Assembly (NCBI GenBank): GCA_032173965.1
Contig: CM063294.1
Span: forward strand, 6,928,452-6,992,451
DNA: 64,000 bases
Reading direction: 5' to 3'
From: Sitta carolinensis
Taxonomy: Eukaryota; Chordata; Aves; Passeriformes; Sittidae
Positions 25,706-38,872 of this stretch are shown here, one piece after another (position 1 is the first letter of the stretch; every line of letters starts with the position of its first letter). A program made the position numbers and the translations under genes. The notes below the pieces were generated by a model that was not told where the DNA came from, did no database searches, and was given only the letters and a program-made list of their open reading frames with translations.

Positions 25706-26930
25706 ACTTCTGCAAATCCTGCTTATTCTATGGGCAACTGCTGTAGAGTTTTTATTTCTGTTGGGTTCTGGTTTTTTCCAGGTTTTGTTCAGGTTTTGTG
25801 ATTTTTTGTTTTTTGTCTTTTTTTTCACATGCTACTAACCCAGTTGTCTTTCTGTCTGATGATGTTTAGATCCTTGTAAACACACACACACAAAAATAGC
25901 TTTCCAGATGGATTAGTAATTTGTGGCACAAGGATTAGCAAAAGTTATTCTGTGTTTTGATGGACAATTTACAGCTTTAAAAGTCTCATTCAAATGCCTC
26001 GCTGGAGTTCATGTGAGGAGCACAAGGATTATTATCATTTCTTTATCCTCCTTTACTGCTGAACTGTGTGGCAGCTTGTTTCCATTTATAAGTGAAGGCA
26101 AGAGGTTAGAATTGTCCTTGAAATAGGTGCTTTGTGGGTTTTTTCCTAACCTCTGTGCTGTAGCTAAACTTCAATGTATGTAAACAGTCTGTTTATATAT
26201 ACTGATTTAATGGCTGGCATCTATTAAACTTTTTATGTAGATAAAACTTGTGAAGTAAACCCTCTCTTTTCTCTGAAAAAGATTCATAATCATTTTGTAA
26301 TGACAATATTTGCAAGCATTTTATTTAACACTCTAATTAGAATTATATCAGAACTTTCAAGATTGTCACATTTTAATGTACCACACACAAGTGTGTGTAT
26401 TTTGAAAATAAGTTCTGTATTATCAGATATGTGGATTTCTGTGTTTAATTTCTGCTACTTTCTGGTAAGAACTTGGTGCAGCTGGACTTCTGTTTGACAA
26501 AGTATTTCAAAATATGTTTATATTTGTGTCCAAATTTCATTCATTTTACTGGAATTTACAGAATGCTAAAATTCTTGTGATATGATTGCCTGCAATAATT
26601 TCTATGCATAAGTAAACAGAGTGAGACTATCATTAAAATTCCGTGTACTGATTTTCACAAGCAGCAAACTCAGTGGACTTTGCACTGAGTGTGGGAAATA
26701 TCTTTTTTGTTTGGGGATTTTTTAATAGTTCAGTGTAGAATTTCCATTGATAGCATTTCAATCAGAATCTCATACTGCAGCCAGCTGTTATATAACCAGT
26801 ATATAAGTAATATATATATTAGGCTGATTATAATGTGTGAGAAAACTATTGGCATGATTCAGGTTTACAGAGACTTTTATTGAGAAAATTTTTGCTATGA
26901 CATTGTCTTTTAATGTCTGTGTATTCCAGG

Positions 26931-26947
26931 TTTTTTTTTTTTTTTTT
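26931..26947. repeat. Poly-T tract, 17 T
   Basis: Uninterrupted T run following ttccagg. It resembles a pyrimidine tract but has no AG-defined exon after it. Confidence 0.8.
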
Positions 26948-27390
26948 GCTTTCTCATGCAGGAGTATGTTGAGAGAAATGCAGAACTGGCATTAGTTCTT
27001 CATTAGGAATAACTAGTACCATAAACAGTATCCCAGATGAAATCTGTCTTACACTCTGGTATTAATCCTTCCTTTCTTCACAAAGCCACTTCTGCCTTTC
27101 TTCCCAACTGCATACCACAGGTGGGAGCCTTTTCTGAAGAGTACAGTAGGGTCTTTCCCTTTCTCACTCCTTTTCCAGCAGTGGGTTCTTTCCAGCTTTT
27201 TGAAGATTTTTTTTTTACGTAGTGCTAAGAATAGATGACTTGGCATTTCATAACACTGCTCACATAAATCAGGGTTCTTAATATTGCTACAGTCCTCAAG
27301 GTTATCCAGTTCTTGTTATATTTGTTCTGATCATCCTTGGTCCTAACAATGCCTGCTGATTTTGTTCCATTACAAATTTCATCAACACAC

Positions 27391-27411
27391 AAATACTAAA
27401 TACTAAATATT
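27391..27411. repeat. Short tandem repeat aaatact
   Basis: The unit aaatact/aaatatt occurs three times in tandem (aaatactaaatactaaatat). Confidence 0.7.
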
Positions 27412-28801
27412 CATGTCAAGGAGGAAGAGCTTTGCTTGCAGTTATTCTCTGTATTGAGCATGACCTTTAAGTGCAGTACAATTTCCTACATACCTTTTAC
27501 ATATCTTTACTAATTGTCTCTTCCTAGTCTTATACCAAATACTTCTGTGAAATCCTGTTCAGATATACATTGTTTAAAAAAGGAGTTATTGTCAAGTCAG
27601 GCCATTTGAGTTATAATGAGAGATTTTTATCCTGTTTGAATTCATGGTAATGTCTCTAAGTCCTTCTATTCTTTCTCTGCTTCATCCTCCTTTTCTTTCT
27701 GTCCTCCCCTCATCCTCTTACTGATGCCAGAGTTGAATGCCTTCTTAGATGCCTGGGCTACTTTTTTTCTTGATGTCATAGTGTTTACTGAAATTTGTGG
27801 CCAATATCAAGTTTTTGTTAGCCTAGAGCTGCATAAATGTAGATTAATTTGCAAATTAGAAATTCTTGTGCAAAAGGGTTGTATATAAAACATAAAACAT
27901 GACAAAGAAGGGGTGATATCATCTCTTAAGATACAAGAAAGAGCATTTTTTCTATTTCAGCCTAGGGCAGTCTTAGTGAGGTGCTGAAAGTGTAAGAGAG
28001 GACTATTCTCCATTAGTTTAAAAATTATCAGTTTTGAGAAATGAAATCCTGGGTTTTTTCCATGTATAGCTAGTTACACTCTGAGGTCCTTTAAAAACAG
28101 AAGCTTGTTCAGTATTGAGTTTTGCTAAGGTGCTTCTAAGCCTGTGCACTTTCATGCCCAAGGGGGTCTACTCTGAGCTAGTCTACTTCTCTCTTTCTTT
28201 CGTTTTTCTCCAACATACTGAACAGCAGGGCTGTAATACCAGAGGAAAGCCAATTTTCCCATGTTTTCATTTTTTAGTTTCCCAACTTGCAGGCAGCATA
28301 GAGTTTTTTCGGTTTGGTTGAATATTGACTTGACTCAGTAAATACCTGTCTGTTCTGCACGCTAACTCTGCCACTGCAGTTTGTGTTGTTCAGTTTCTGA
28401 TGATTCTTGAGAATGGTTTCATTTCTTTGCTGTTTTCTGCCTTTCTGAAATTGTAACTGTTGAAAGGAATGTCTCAGCTAATCATCCATAAGACTAGTGA
28501 GAGCTTAAAGGCAAGAAGTACCAGGCAATTTGATGAATAGTTCATATTCCTATAAACTAATAAAATGTCATATTGCACATCCTTAGCCTAACAGAAATTA
28601 CTGTGATTCTTTTGAGTATTTATTCAAGGTTCATCTGGTACATCTGGACCTTTGTCTGGTTCAATTATGTAGTGCTACATAAATATAAAAAATTACTTCA
28701 ATTCATTATCTTATTTCCTAATGTGTTAGGCCTGGCTATATTTATGTTATACTGAGGAAAAATTCAGAATCTGCCTTATGACAGTAGGGTTTTTTGTTAT
28801 G

Positions 28802-28819
28802 TTTTTTTTTTTTTTTTTT
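28802..28819. repeat. Poly-T tract, 18 T
   Basis: Uninterrupted T run. Confidence 0.8.
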
Positions 28820-31800
28820 CCCATTTCTTTGTTGCTGTGGAACAAAGAAGAGTCACTGAGTTTCTCCTCGGAAGAATATCCTCAGAAAGCCTTTCCTTGG
28901 TGTGTTAATGATGTGGCATTCAAGAAGCACATCAAAGCCCTGCTGTGGGAGGCCTCAGCAGACAGGGAGCTCCCCACGTGGCTGTGCTGACCAGGGAAAA
29001 GCACTCACAGACAGGCAGGGGGGAATGCTTTCCTAATGCATGAGAAGTAATTGTTTTCAGGACATCTCATTTATGTAAAAACCTGGGGTGTTCGGAGCAG
29101 AAATCGTTAGAATTTGTGTTTTCTACTTTATGACAAAACCACCAGAGAAGCACATGAGGGTAAAAACTTCCATTCAGTAAGAGAATCTGGAAAAAGCCAG
29201 AAACAGTCAGAAGAGTATCATTCCTCCCCATGGCAGTGCAGCCCAGCACCAAACACTTTCTAATCAGATGATCTGTGGAAGCTCATCAACCAGAGAGAGA
29301 GAAGTCATGTTTGTGTGCTCAAGGTGACTTTATGAGTACTTCTAAGGCACTGAAAAGAAATCAAAGCAGCTTTTGCTGGAGCTTTGAGTACTTTGCAGAT
29401 GGCTGCTCTGGCCATCGATCAAAGCTGTAATCAGGTCACACAAGTGGTAGAACTCCAGGAGCTGACCAGGCAGGGCTGGTCTGGGTTAGAGGCAAGTGTT
29501 TGATGCCAGGCACAAAGCTGCCGATGCCCAGCAGTGGGGTGTCCAGCACAGCAGGGCACCATGGCAACATGTGACTCCAGCAATTGCACACTCACTGGAA
29601 AGCTAAACACATGACCCTTAGGCCACTGAAAGTTAGAATTTTAAACGTTGTTAATTTTTTTTTCTTCTTTTATCAAGCTTTATGTGTATTCCATCCCCTT
29701 TGTCTCTTCAGCTGAGTCTGTTTTGTGTAGTGGCCCTCACAGAGAGGATATTCCTCTGTCAGCAGAAGGTGGTCTTAGCAAAGTGCCCTTTTTCTATCTT
29801 GTTCATCCTCTCCTTACTCAGATTTCCTAATTTGGATTCTGTGCTAATTCAGCCTGTACTGCACTGTGTGTGGAGGAGGACATGGGTTGCTTGGCAAACA
29901 GTGATAGCTCCACCTATGCCCGTTGCCATTTTGGCACCATCAGCTGCCATTGTGGCTTCCTGGGGACAGGTACTTTGTTCTTAAGTTGTCCTCAGTAATT
30001 TCATCCCAAGTATGCTGAGAAGAGGAAAGGTATAATTTCAGTAGCATAATGCACACTGAAAATGAACAGGAAATCCTTGACTGCTCTTCAGTGTGGAGAT
30101 AGGATGATTCAGGAAGAGCTAAAATAATCCCCAGCAGTAGATGATTCTTCTGTGCAGTCTGAAGAGGGGAAAAAATTTTAGACTCCCCATCAGTGCATGT
30201 GATCAGGGTGGGCTGTGTACACGGGAAGCAGTGTTTGTGAGGGTTTGATAACACACCCCCACACCCCCAGCTGCGGGTTGGGCTTGCAGACAGGAGCTCA
30301 GATAGGTTACCCTACAGGGAGGCAAGAGCGGGGTGTTTTCCTTTTTTCATTAAATCTCAGTTCATCTTTGCAGCAGACTCTGCACCCTGGGAGTTCTCAT
30401 AGCACAAACAAGGTGAGCCAGTGTTTGCAAATGAAGAAAGAATTGTACAAGAGCTCTGCAAATGGCTCTTAATGCTTTCAAGTTACTTGAAGTTAAATCT
30501 AAAAGGGAATGTAGAATGCAAACATCTAATTTGTGCCTGTTAGCCCCAGACCATATCAGCAACATAGATTTCCACAGAGAAATTAATAATTTTAAGTGCC
30601 TTTTTTTTCTTCTTGTATCATTCTACAGTTGAATGTGGACAATATATATAATCAAAAATTCAGAAACAAAATGTGGTTTTAAAACTTTTAATGCATTTTG
30701 CCTTTTATATTCCGTTTGAACAAGAGTAAATTTTTCATTCTTACAAATAAATAAATTTTATCAAGTGATTATTGGAAACAAAAAGGGCCATTTTCAAAAA
30801 GTCCATATTCAGAAAGTATCAAATGTATTTTCTGAGGTTTTGGAAAAAAATTATATGTCCAGAAAGGCATCTCTTGTGCAGGAAGATATTTTCCAAAAGC
30901 CAAGATGTATTTCTAACAAAAGCTCTGATAATCTTATAACCAATAAATTATGTGGAAGTATGGAAAGCTAATGGGTTAGTACTTCACAGTCCTGTAAAGA
31001 GAAGGTATGAATTTTACAAGGTAAATATTCACCTTTTATTTTGGTTTTATATTTTAGGATCTCAGTTATAAAGTGTTATACTTCAGGAAGTTTTTTTCTG
31101 TAGGTCATATATTCTTTTCAGATGCCTTGTAACTGGTGACTTCTTGAAGAAAAATAAATATTTATAAGTGCTATTGGAAAATTCCCGTGATATTGTTACA
31201 TGCCTTACCAGGGTGTAGTGTATGATCTGACATTGTACTTCATTTTTGTTGTTTTCCTTGGAGGGCACATGTGGTTAGGTCCTTCTTTTGAAAATTTCAG
31301 GGATGGAAGTGGTACTAAAAGCTAATAATGGCTTATTCTTCATGGTATCAAGTTACTTAAGAAGTCTACTGCTTTTTTCAAAATGAAATAGTTTCTTCAA
31401 CAAAACATAGCTTTTATGAAATAGTCACAGTTTGCATTGTCTTGTAAAGCAAGAGACCTGAGGTCCAGGGATTCCAGCACTTAATCAATATTATTATTAC
31501 ACAGTGATCACATACCTGTGAAAAGTGAAATATGTTTCTACAGTCATTTTATTTCCTAAGATAAAGGGGGTTTTCCCTATATATAACTACAATTTTGTTC
31601 TTTTGTTCATCATTTACATTAAAGAATTAATTCAGGGTTTTTTAGGTTAGTTTTCAAACCACGTAGGGGCAGGAGGGCACTTGTTTCAGTCTGTTGTCAT
31701 CTGATCTGTATTTGCCCTTGGTCACTGATAGCAGGAACTCAAACAATTAGTGCCAGTACTCTTGCTAATGCTGCTCAGCTCCTGCTGAATTGCTGAGTGG

Positions 31801-33369
31801 GGGAAGGATGAAAATGAGTATTGAAGTCACTGCAGAGCTGTGGGTTCAGATGGAGTTTGCCTAGGCATTCTGGCACCACCAAACCAAAACTCTGACCCTG
31901 CACTGGCCTGGTCCCTCCTCTCCCCACGGGCAGCAGTTGGACTGGGGTGAGATGTGGCAATGATCATTAGGTTCCCCCTCTGGAAAGAATTCAATTTGCT
32001 GCTTGAGGAGCAAGCCAAATGACCAGATTGGTGAGTGTGCTCTGTATTTGGGTCACTGATACTTGCCCACTTGTCTGAAGTTTCTAGAATAGGAATTGGA
32101 GGTTGATCTCTCAAATATGAGAGTAGCCCTCCTCAGTGGCTCTTGTTAAAGAAAAGAAATAACTGTATTCTCCAGCAGGTTTGTAATTCTTTTGTTTAGG
32201 TGATTTAGTTTTGGTTTTTTCCAAAATCTCATGTTTCTTTGCTTTTTCTTACTGATGTTCAAATACAAAATATTGCATCATTGGTTCCTGAAAAGGGAAA
32301 CCATTTCATTGGTTTTGCTTCAGCAAGTAGGAGCCAGAGTAAATATTAATATCACCTCTAGTTTTGATTATGACATTATATTTGGGTTGAGGAAGGGTTG
32401 ACCTTTCAAGTAGACAAGCCAATGAAATATTATTTTACTTTGGTGGAATAACGGAAGAAATTGAATTAAGAAGCAGCATTGGCAAAATTAAAAATTACAA
32501 TCTGTTCATCCCTTGATTACACCTTGCTGATGATGAGTGCTTTGTGAAACAAGTTAATTTTGTTTTCATTTGCTCATGTTATTTGGCACTGCTAGTCAGG
32601 CTGCTCAAATTCTGCCTATATTTAGCAAAACCAGGCTACTTTCTCTTACTGGATGCAGTCCCATTTTTCTGTCTTAAGTGTATATATTGAAGTCAAAGTT
32701 AGTGTTGCTTATGACAATAGTCATTCATTTTAAAAGAAGTCATCCTTATATTATGCAAATTTTGGCAGTGCTAGGGGAGTTAACCTCTGGCTAATTCCTT
32801 TATCTTCTATCTGCCTGGGTCCACTTTAGTTGACAAGTTTTCAACTTCTTTTCCAAGTAGTTTTCCCACTTTAGTGGGAAAGTGCTCCTGTAAATTTACT
32901 GAGATGTTGAGATGTGCAGGTCTACACAAGGAAACTATTCTAGTTTTAGAAACGTTTGATACCTCTGCCCCTCAGAGTATCCACTGTGGGTTTGGCACAC
33001 TGCCCAAAATTATTTGGATGGAAATTCAAGATTTTTTTTTATGTATGAAATATTCTAAGTCTTAGATACACTGTCTCATTATATGCATTTGTTCGGAGCA
33101 AAAATGAAACACAAATACTGTTATTACTCCAAGTAGCCTGAAACATGTTTTGTGACTGAACATTTATAAAGGAAAGGATTTCTAAGTGGTTGAGAGAAAT
33201 AAAGATTATAGTCTTTATCATTTATGTTGTATTTATAAATGAGTTGGGGTTTATTTTTGCCCTTTTTCTTATGTGATAATTAAGGTGTGGTTTTTTTCAA
33301 TGTTGCATTTATGAGGAAAGAGAAATCACTAAGTAGATTAATATATACTTATGTTTCAAGGTATACTTC

Positions 33370-33620
33370 AGGAATAATTCAGGATGAAAGGGACCTCAGG
33401 AGGTCCTTAGTCTAACCTACTAAACAATTGGTCAGCTCTGAGGTCAGACCAAGTTACTCAGGGCTTTCTTTGTCCAGTCTGGTCTAGAAAATCTCCTAGG
33501 ACAGAGATTGGAAAACATCCCCAGACAACCTGTTCCAGTGCCTGACCATAACAGTGAAGAAGTTTAATTCAAGTTTTCTATTAGATTTATCCTGACTTGG
33601 GATCCTACATCTGCCTTACA
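33370..33620 (-). mobile_element. CR1 LINE fragment, antisense to the gene
   Basis: Starting from the CR1 3' end at the left, the + strand shows a block like attcaggatgaaagggacct, then ggtccttagtctaacctact, ctcagggctttctttgtccag, and aacctgttccagtgcctgacc. It ends with cagtgaagaagttt before fading into unrecognisable sequence. This order matches the reverse complement of the CR1 3' untranslated region. It is clearly diverged and non-coding. Confidence 0.85.
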
Positions 33621-35560
33621 GAATTAGGAATAAGTGTTTACCATTACTAATCTGAAATGAACCTAAGTGCTGCATTGACCTGCATTGTGAAAAAGTTAAA
33701 AGTCATAAAACAGAATGACAGTTCCATGAGAATGCTCTGAATAAATCAATATGTTGTACAAGTAGTCTTGCAAGTTAACAATGGAGTTTTTCTTCCCTGT
33801 ATGATCTGGTGTGGTATAATCTGTTCTATATCTCTTTGTTCAGTTACACAGGTACCATTCCCATTATGTAGACTGAAGTGTCTCTGTCACTGCTTGTTAT
33901 GGTTTAAAAACTCTCAACCTAAGGGTTCTTTTCCCCTGGATAATGATCTCAGAATTTTCATTATCATGTTTGGCATCTTTGTTGTTGTATGAGTTTAAAA
34001 GGAAATTCTCAATATTCTATGACTGTACAACATATAGGCTGTCTTTATTGGGTATGGAGCACAGATATGAGTAGTCATTTTTGCAGGAATGTGTTGGAAA
34101 TGCAGATTTGGAACTCGTGGTATGTCATACCCCTACTCCTGAGCTGCAGAGCAATCTACTTATTTCCTTTCCTCTCATACAAGCCTGTCTCATCTGGTAC
34201 TGATGTGTCACTGCAGCCAGAATTAGAGATAGTACCTGAGCCCAGACAATAATTTACATAAAAACAGGGTAACATAACAGAAAAAACCATGTGGGAGTCA
34301 GTATTTGGCTTTATGTGTAAGGACACACCTTTCCACTGTGATACTGTGACCTGGTACTGTGCAACATTGGAAATAACACCTTGTTAACAGCAGGAATCTG
34401 CAGTTGCATGGATGGAATCAAGTACTCTGCTGAATCCAGGCACTTTACTGATTTTTAGTGATATTTGTTGTGAAAGTTGATTATTTGAGTATCTGGTGGA
34501 TTTTGCATAAACTTACATGTCAGCTTCCTGGTAAAATTACCGCTTTTTAGCTGGTTTTCTTGAACAGTTAATTGACAGTCATCATACACTAGAAGTGAAT
34601 ATTTGTCCAATATCAGACACAGCTTTGTTCAAGGCAAACACCCCTGTTGTGGGCTGCTATGGGAACAAGTGTCCTAAAAGCACAGCAGGAACCTCAGTCT
34701 GACTGTGTGGAAGCCCATCAGTGAAAATCAGGGGACTCCAAGGAACCAACAGTTTGTTGGTGGAACAATCAGCCCTTCAACAGCTGACTTCTGCAAGAAT
34801 GATCTGCACCAAAATGTTGCACAGACAACCTGAGCAAAATGCTGGTAAGTTCCATTTCTGCTTGTCAATTATGATTTTATTCCTATGGAGACATTTTGTG
34901 TATGGATGCTTGTAACCTGTTCCTGGCACACCATCTGGGTAAAAAATTCCGTAAAGGGACAAAGAGCTCAACAGTAGATTTTTTTTCATTTTATCTGTGG
35001 TCCCTCTCTATCTTCTTTTCTTTGCAGACCAAAAATGAGTAATCTAAAGAGTAACATTAGTGACTCCTAGAATTATTATCATAGGGATGGTCTCCCTGCC
35101 AAGGAGAGATTGCCATTTTCCTTCTCCACATACAGCTAACAGGAATGTGCAGGGGTGCAGATGTGCCCCCAGGTGCTGCAAGGGTAATGCCTTTACTCTC
35201 TAAGTTGTTTATGTTGCTGTAGCACAGGTAGGTCGGTAGTGGTGGTACTGTGCACACGTACTAGTTAGAGTGTTGCTTTCCTTTCAGGTTTTGACAACTT
35301 TCTTCAAGTCCTGCAATTTCCACAGCATTATTGGCAAATGCATGACACTTTTCTCCTGCAAAATCAACCTAACTTCTTATCAAAGTTGTTGTCCTACTGC
35401 CCAAGTAGAACTATCATTTATTCCTCCCTATATTTATTCATTTGTGGGAAGATGGTACTAAAGAACTGGGTTTTACATTTTGCTATGATGGCAGAAAAGC
35501 TGGCATCTCACTATGTCCAAAATAAGCATTTTACCCTATAGTGTGCTATGTACAGCATAG

Positions 35561-35688
35561 CTCTCTTTTTTTTCTCTTTTGCCCTTTTGATCTTTTTCTC
35601 TCTTTCTTTCCTCTTTCTCTCTCTCCCCACTTTCTCCTTTTTCTCTCTGTCTTTCCCCTTTGCCCATTTTACCCCTTTTTGCCTTTCA
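35561..35688 (+). repeat. Polypyrimidine (C/T) tract of about 130 bases
   Basis: The + strand is almost purely C and T, with ctctttctctctctcccc-like stretches and only scattered purines. The 64-residue frame across it is a composition artefact. In the sense transcript it would be a strong binding platform for polypyrimidine-tract proteins, but no exon is recognisable just downstream. Confidence 0.8.
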
Positions 35689-36282
35689 ATGACCCTTTAT
35701 GTACAGCTCTTACTACTGTAGATTTGATTGTTTAGGTGTGGGAAACTTGCTTGTATTATTAAATTAGAAGGTGCTAGCTAAATATGTTAACTTTCTTTAA
35801 AAAATAAAATGGTGTTTTTAACTTTTGCATCTGTGTGTTTCATTATGAGTGGAATGGAATTATGAGCACAGTAAAATACAGGAAATATTTGAAATGTGCT
35901 GAGAGAAGATGACTGTGAGGTCTGAATGTCTGCCAGATAATTTTTTCTATTTCTACATCCAAAAATTATATATTAAAAAAATATATTTTAAAAAAAAAAT
36001 CTTTATTTTGGATGGGGATTCTTGAAAGTGATGGAAATATAAGTAACATTTGTACTGTCCTGTTACTTTGTGCTGCTGAGTGATCCATGAACTGACTTTT
36101 AGTCACTGTTTTTGAAGATAGGTCTTTGTTAACTGAACAGTGAGTTCCTATTTGCACATATTTACATATGTGCTAGCTCTTATTTGGCCTTGAAGCTCAG
36201 GGACACTTTGTTCTATGGCTCAATGCCAAATTGCTTTTGATTTTAAGGAATTTTAAGAAGATATTTGATAAATTAGGTCTGT

Positions 36283-36387
36283 ATGCCTGTTACATATGGT
36301 ATGGCCATAATTAAATCATAAAAGCAGTGATGTAATTACCATTAAGGATGATTTTTGTAGTTGTAATGGCCACATATGAACAGGCAT
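36283..36387. repeat. Palindromic element (105 bases) with long terminal arms
   Basis: The arm 36283-36308 pairs with 36366-36387 over 22 positions, interrupted only by a 1-base and a 3-base bulge on the left arm. An inner 7-base pair set (36313-36319 with 36348-36354) is concentric with it. The centre is the perfect palindrome gtaattac at 36332-36339. The structure is symmetric from end to end, which suggests a hairpin-forming ancient repeat or a structured intronic RNA. I do not recognise the family. Confidence 0.75.
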
Positions 36388-38850
36388 TGTAACATATTTT
36401 CATACTTTATATCTTAGAATGACAGGTAGCTCTGTAGGCTGATTAAAACTGCCTTTTTCTGGTATGAAACCTGCTGTTGGAAGATGAGCTTTTTTTGAAA
36501 GGGCTGGAGCACATCTTTCCTGCTTGGGCATTAGCCAGCACCTCCCACCACGGGAAGCTCCTCTGGCTACTTCTTTGAGTTTGTTTCTTCTTGGACTAGA
36601 AAAGTGTTACTGTGAATGGATACTGAGATGTTAATGTGGCTGCTCTAGAGGTGAGTAGGATGTCAGGTTATACAGAAACAATGTTTTGTGATTTTTCTTT
36701 CTCTTAGAGGAGAAACACTGTGGTTTGGAATGCAGCATGTTGTCCTTAAACAAAAGGCAACCTTAGAGCAGCTGTTTATTGTACGTGGTTTGGGGGAGTA
36801 GGTCATTTTTTTTTTGGCTTTTTGGGGCTTTTTAAAGTTATCTTTACCTTCAGGGATTTGGATGATTGTGTGCAAATATTTTAGCCAGAAGGTAGAACGC
36901 AGCTCACTGGGGAGACTCCAGCTGGGACTGAAAATACAGCAGTGAGGGTTCCACATGTTCATCAGTCAACACATGAGGCCTCTTGACCGGCCAAAAATTA
37001 ACTCAGTCTGTAAAAAAGGAGGCAATACCTTGTATTAAGGGCTTATAATTCTGTTATTACAAATATGTATCTGAATTTGCTAATTTGCTTATGCATAATG
37101 GTTATTCCATGAGTGTCTGACCTTTGAAGAAGCTCAGCTCAAGCGCTGTCATCCCTAGTGAGTTGTTCAGAATAGCTTGCAAACTGCTTCCATAGGAAGG
37201 ATGAATGTAAGCCCTAAATAATTATGAGAATGATGACTAGGCAAGCCTTTTAGTTAGATCTTTCCTTATCTAAATTGTTTTTCCAATCATGATAAAAATA
37301 TCAAAGTATGCTATAAAAATATCTGAGCAGAATATCGGAGTCTGTTGCATAGAGGAAGATAATTAGCAGATAGTGTACATCTGTTCTTACAGAATCAAAG
37401 AAGGGCAGATGAGCTGATGTGGAGCTCTGTGTACTTTAACCTGGACTATTTTCAGCCCCTTGGTTGTCTTAGATTTTGTCCACTGCATTGCAGCTGTCTG
37501 CAGAAGGCAGATCTATCAATAAGTCAGTGTTGTTTCCTATAGCGTGTGTGGAACTTTTAAAGTTCAGGTTTTGTTTGATGGGAACAGCAGATATAGTTTT
37601 CTGGTCAATATAGCTAAAAGAGATTGAGAGTCCTTATCTCTCACTAAAATCTGATCAAATAAATGTTAACCCGGAGTTTTCACCCTTTAAAGAGATGTTT
37701 GTATAAGAGATGTTCCCATCTCAAGTCATTGTTGTTGCAACAGGAACGTGCAGTCTGAAATGTGCTGTCCCTCTTTGGAGCTCAGTGTTGCTGGTCTCTC
37801 ACACCTGCTTCTGCTCATGTGTGCTGATGCCCAGAGTCTTCAATAAATGGGTCTGTATTCCAGATTTTTGGGAACATAGCAGCAGTGTGAGGAGTTTTAC
37901 CCATGGAAGCATTCTGCTGTCATCCATGTCACAGAGTGGCTAAATGAGATTTTTACTGTCCAGACAAAAATTTGCAGTCTTTTTCTGATGGCTGCTCATA
38001 GATGTCAAAGGTGTGAGGGTCAGTCTGTTCCAGTTGCCCTCTGGACAAGGCAGGGTTTGGTGCTTTGTGCTGTCTCAAGGGGATCCTGAGTCTTGTGACT
38101 GTTTCCTAAATTTGTCATCAGTGCCTCAGTGTACACAGCACGAAGTCCTTCTTTACTGACAGTTCTCAGTCTATCAATACAGCAATGTTTGACCATACAG
38201 GATTACAATTAAGGGAGGAAATGCAAAAAATAAATATTAATTTTTAAAATTGGTCTGGTTCTCAGAATAAATGTTACAATTTAGGTAAACAGATTTAAAT
38301 AGAAGTTCTCTTTAGTTGTAACAGTTTTTGATGAGGAAATTATTGGGTGTTATTTGCTGTGTGTCTGCAGCTAAATTATGTAGTTTTGCATTTTAAGTTG
38401 TTCAAACTAGTGCAAAAAGGCCTTGGGAAGTGTATGATCAGACAGATATCTCAGAAATTTATTTTGTAAGGTAGATGTGTTGGCTTATGGAATGCACATG
38501 CTTGTGCTTCTATAAATCTTGCTAATGATTGAATATTTCATCTAGGGGACAGGGTTATTCATCCCATATCTATTTTTTACCTGTCTGTATGCTCTGTATG
38601 ACTTCTTTGAAAAATGATGATAATAAAGAATGAAAAAGTTCTGTAACTTCCAGGGTATTTTAAGAGAGAAAAGTGGTCTATTGGAGTTGGTGCCTGTCTC
38701 AATATTCTCTTTTCTGAGCATGAAGGACTCTAATCTTCCTAAAAAGGAACCCAGCCAGTTCATTTACTGTGTGCTTGATGATTTGAGTTTTCAGGTTTTT
38801 AGAGTGAAATTAAAAATTTCTGAGAATATCCATTCTTGCTTATGAATGTT

Positions 38851-38872
38851 CAGTGCACATCAGTGCACTGAT
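38851..38872. repeat. Short palindrome atcagtgcactgat with overlapping repeats
   Basis: Bases 38859-38872 form a perfect 14-base palindrome. Overlapping it, cagtgcac at 38851 and gtgcactg at 38863 form an inverted repeat with a 4-base spacer. Confidence 0.7.
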
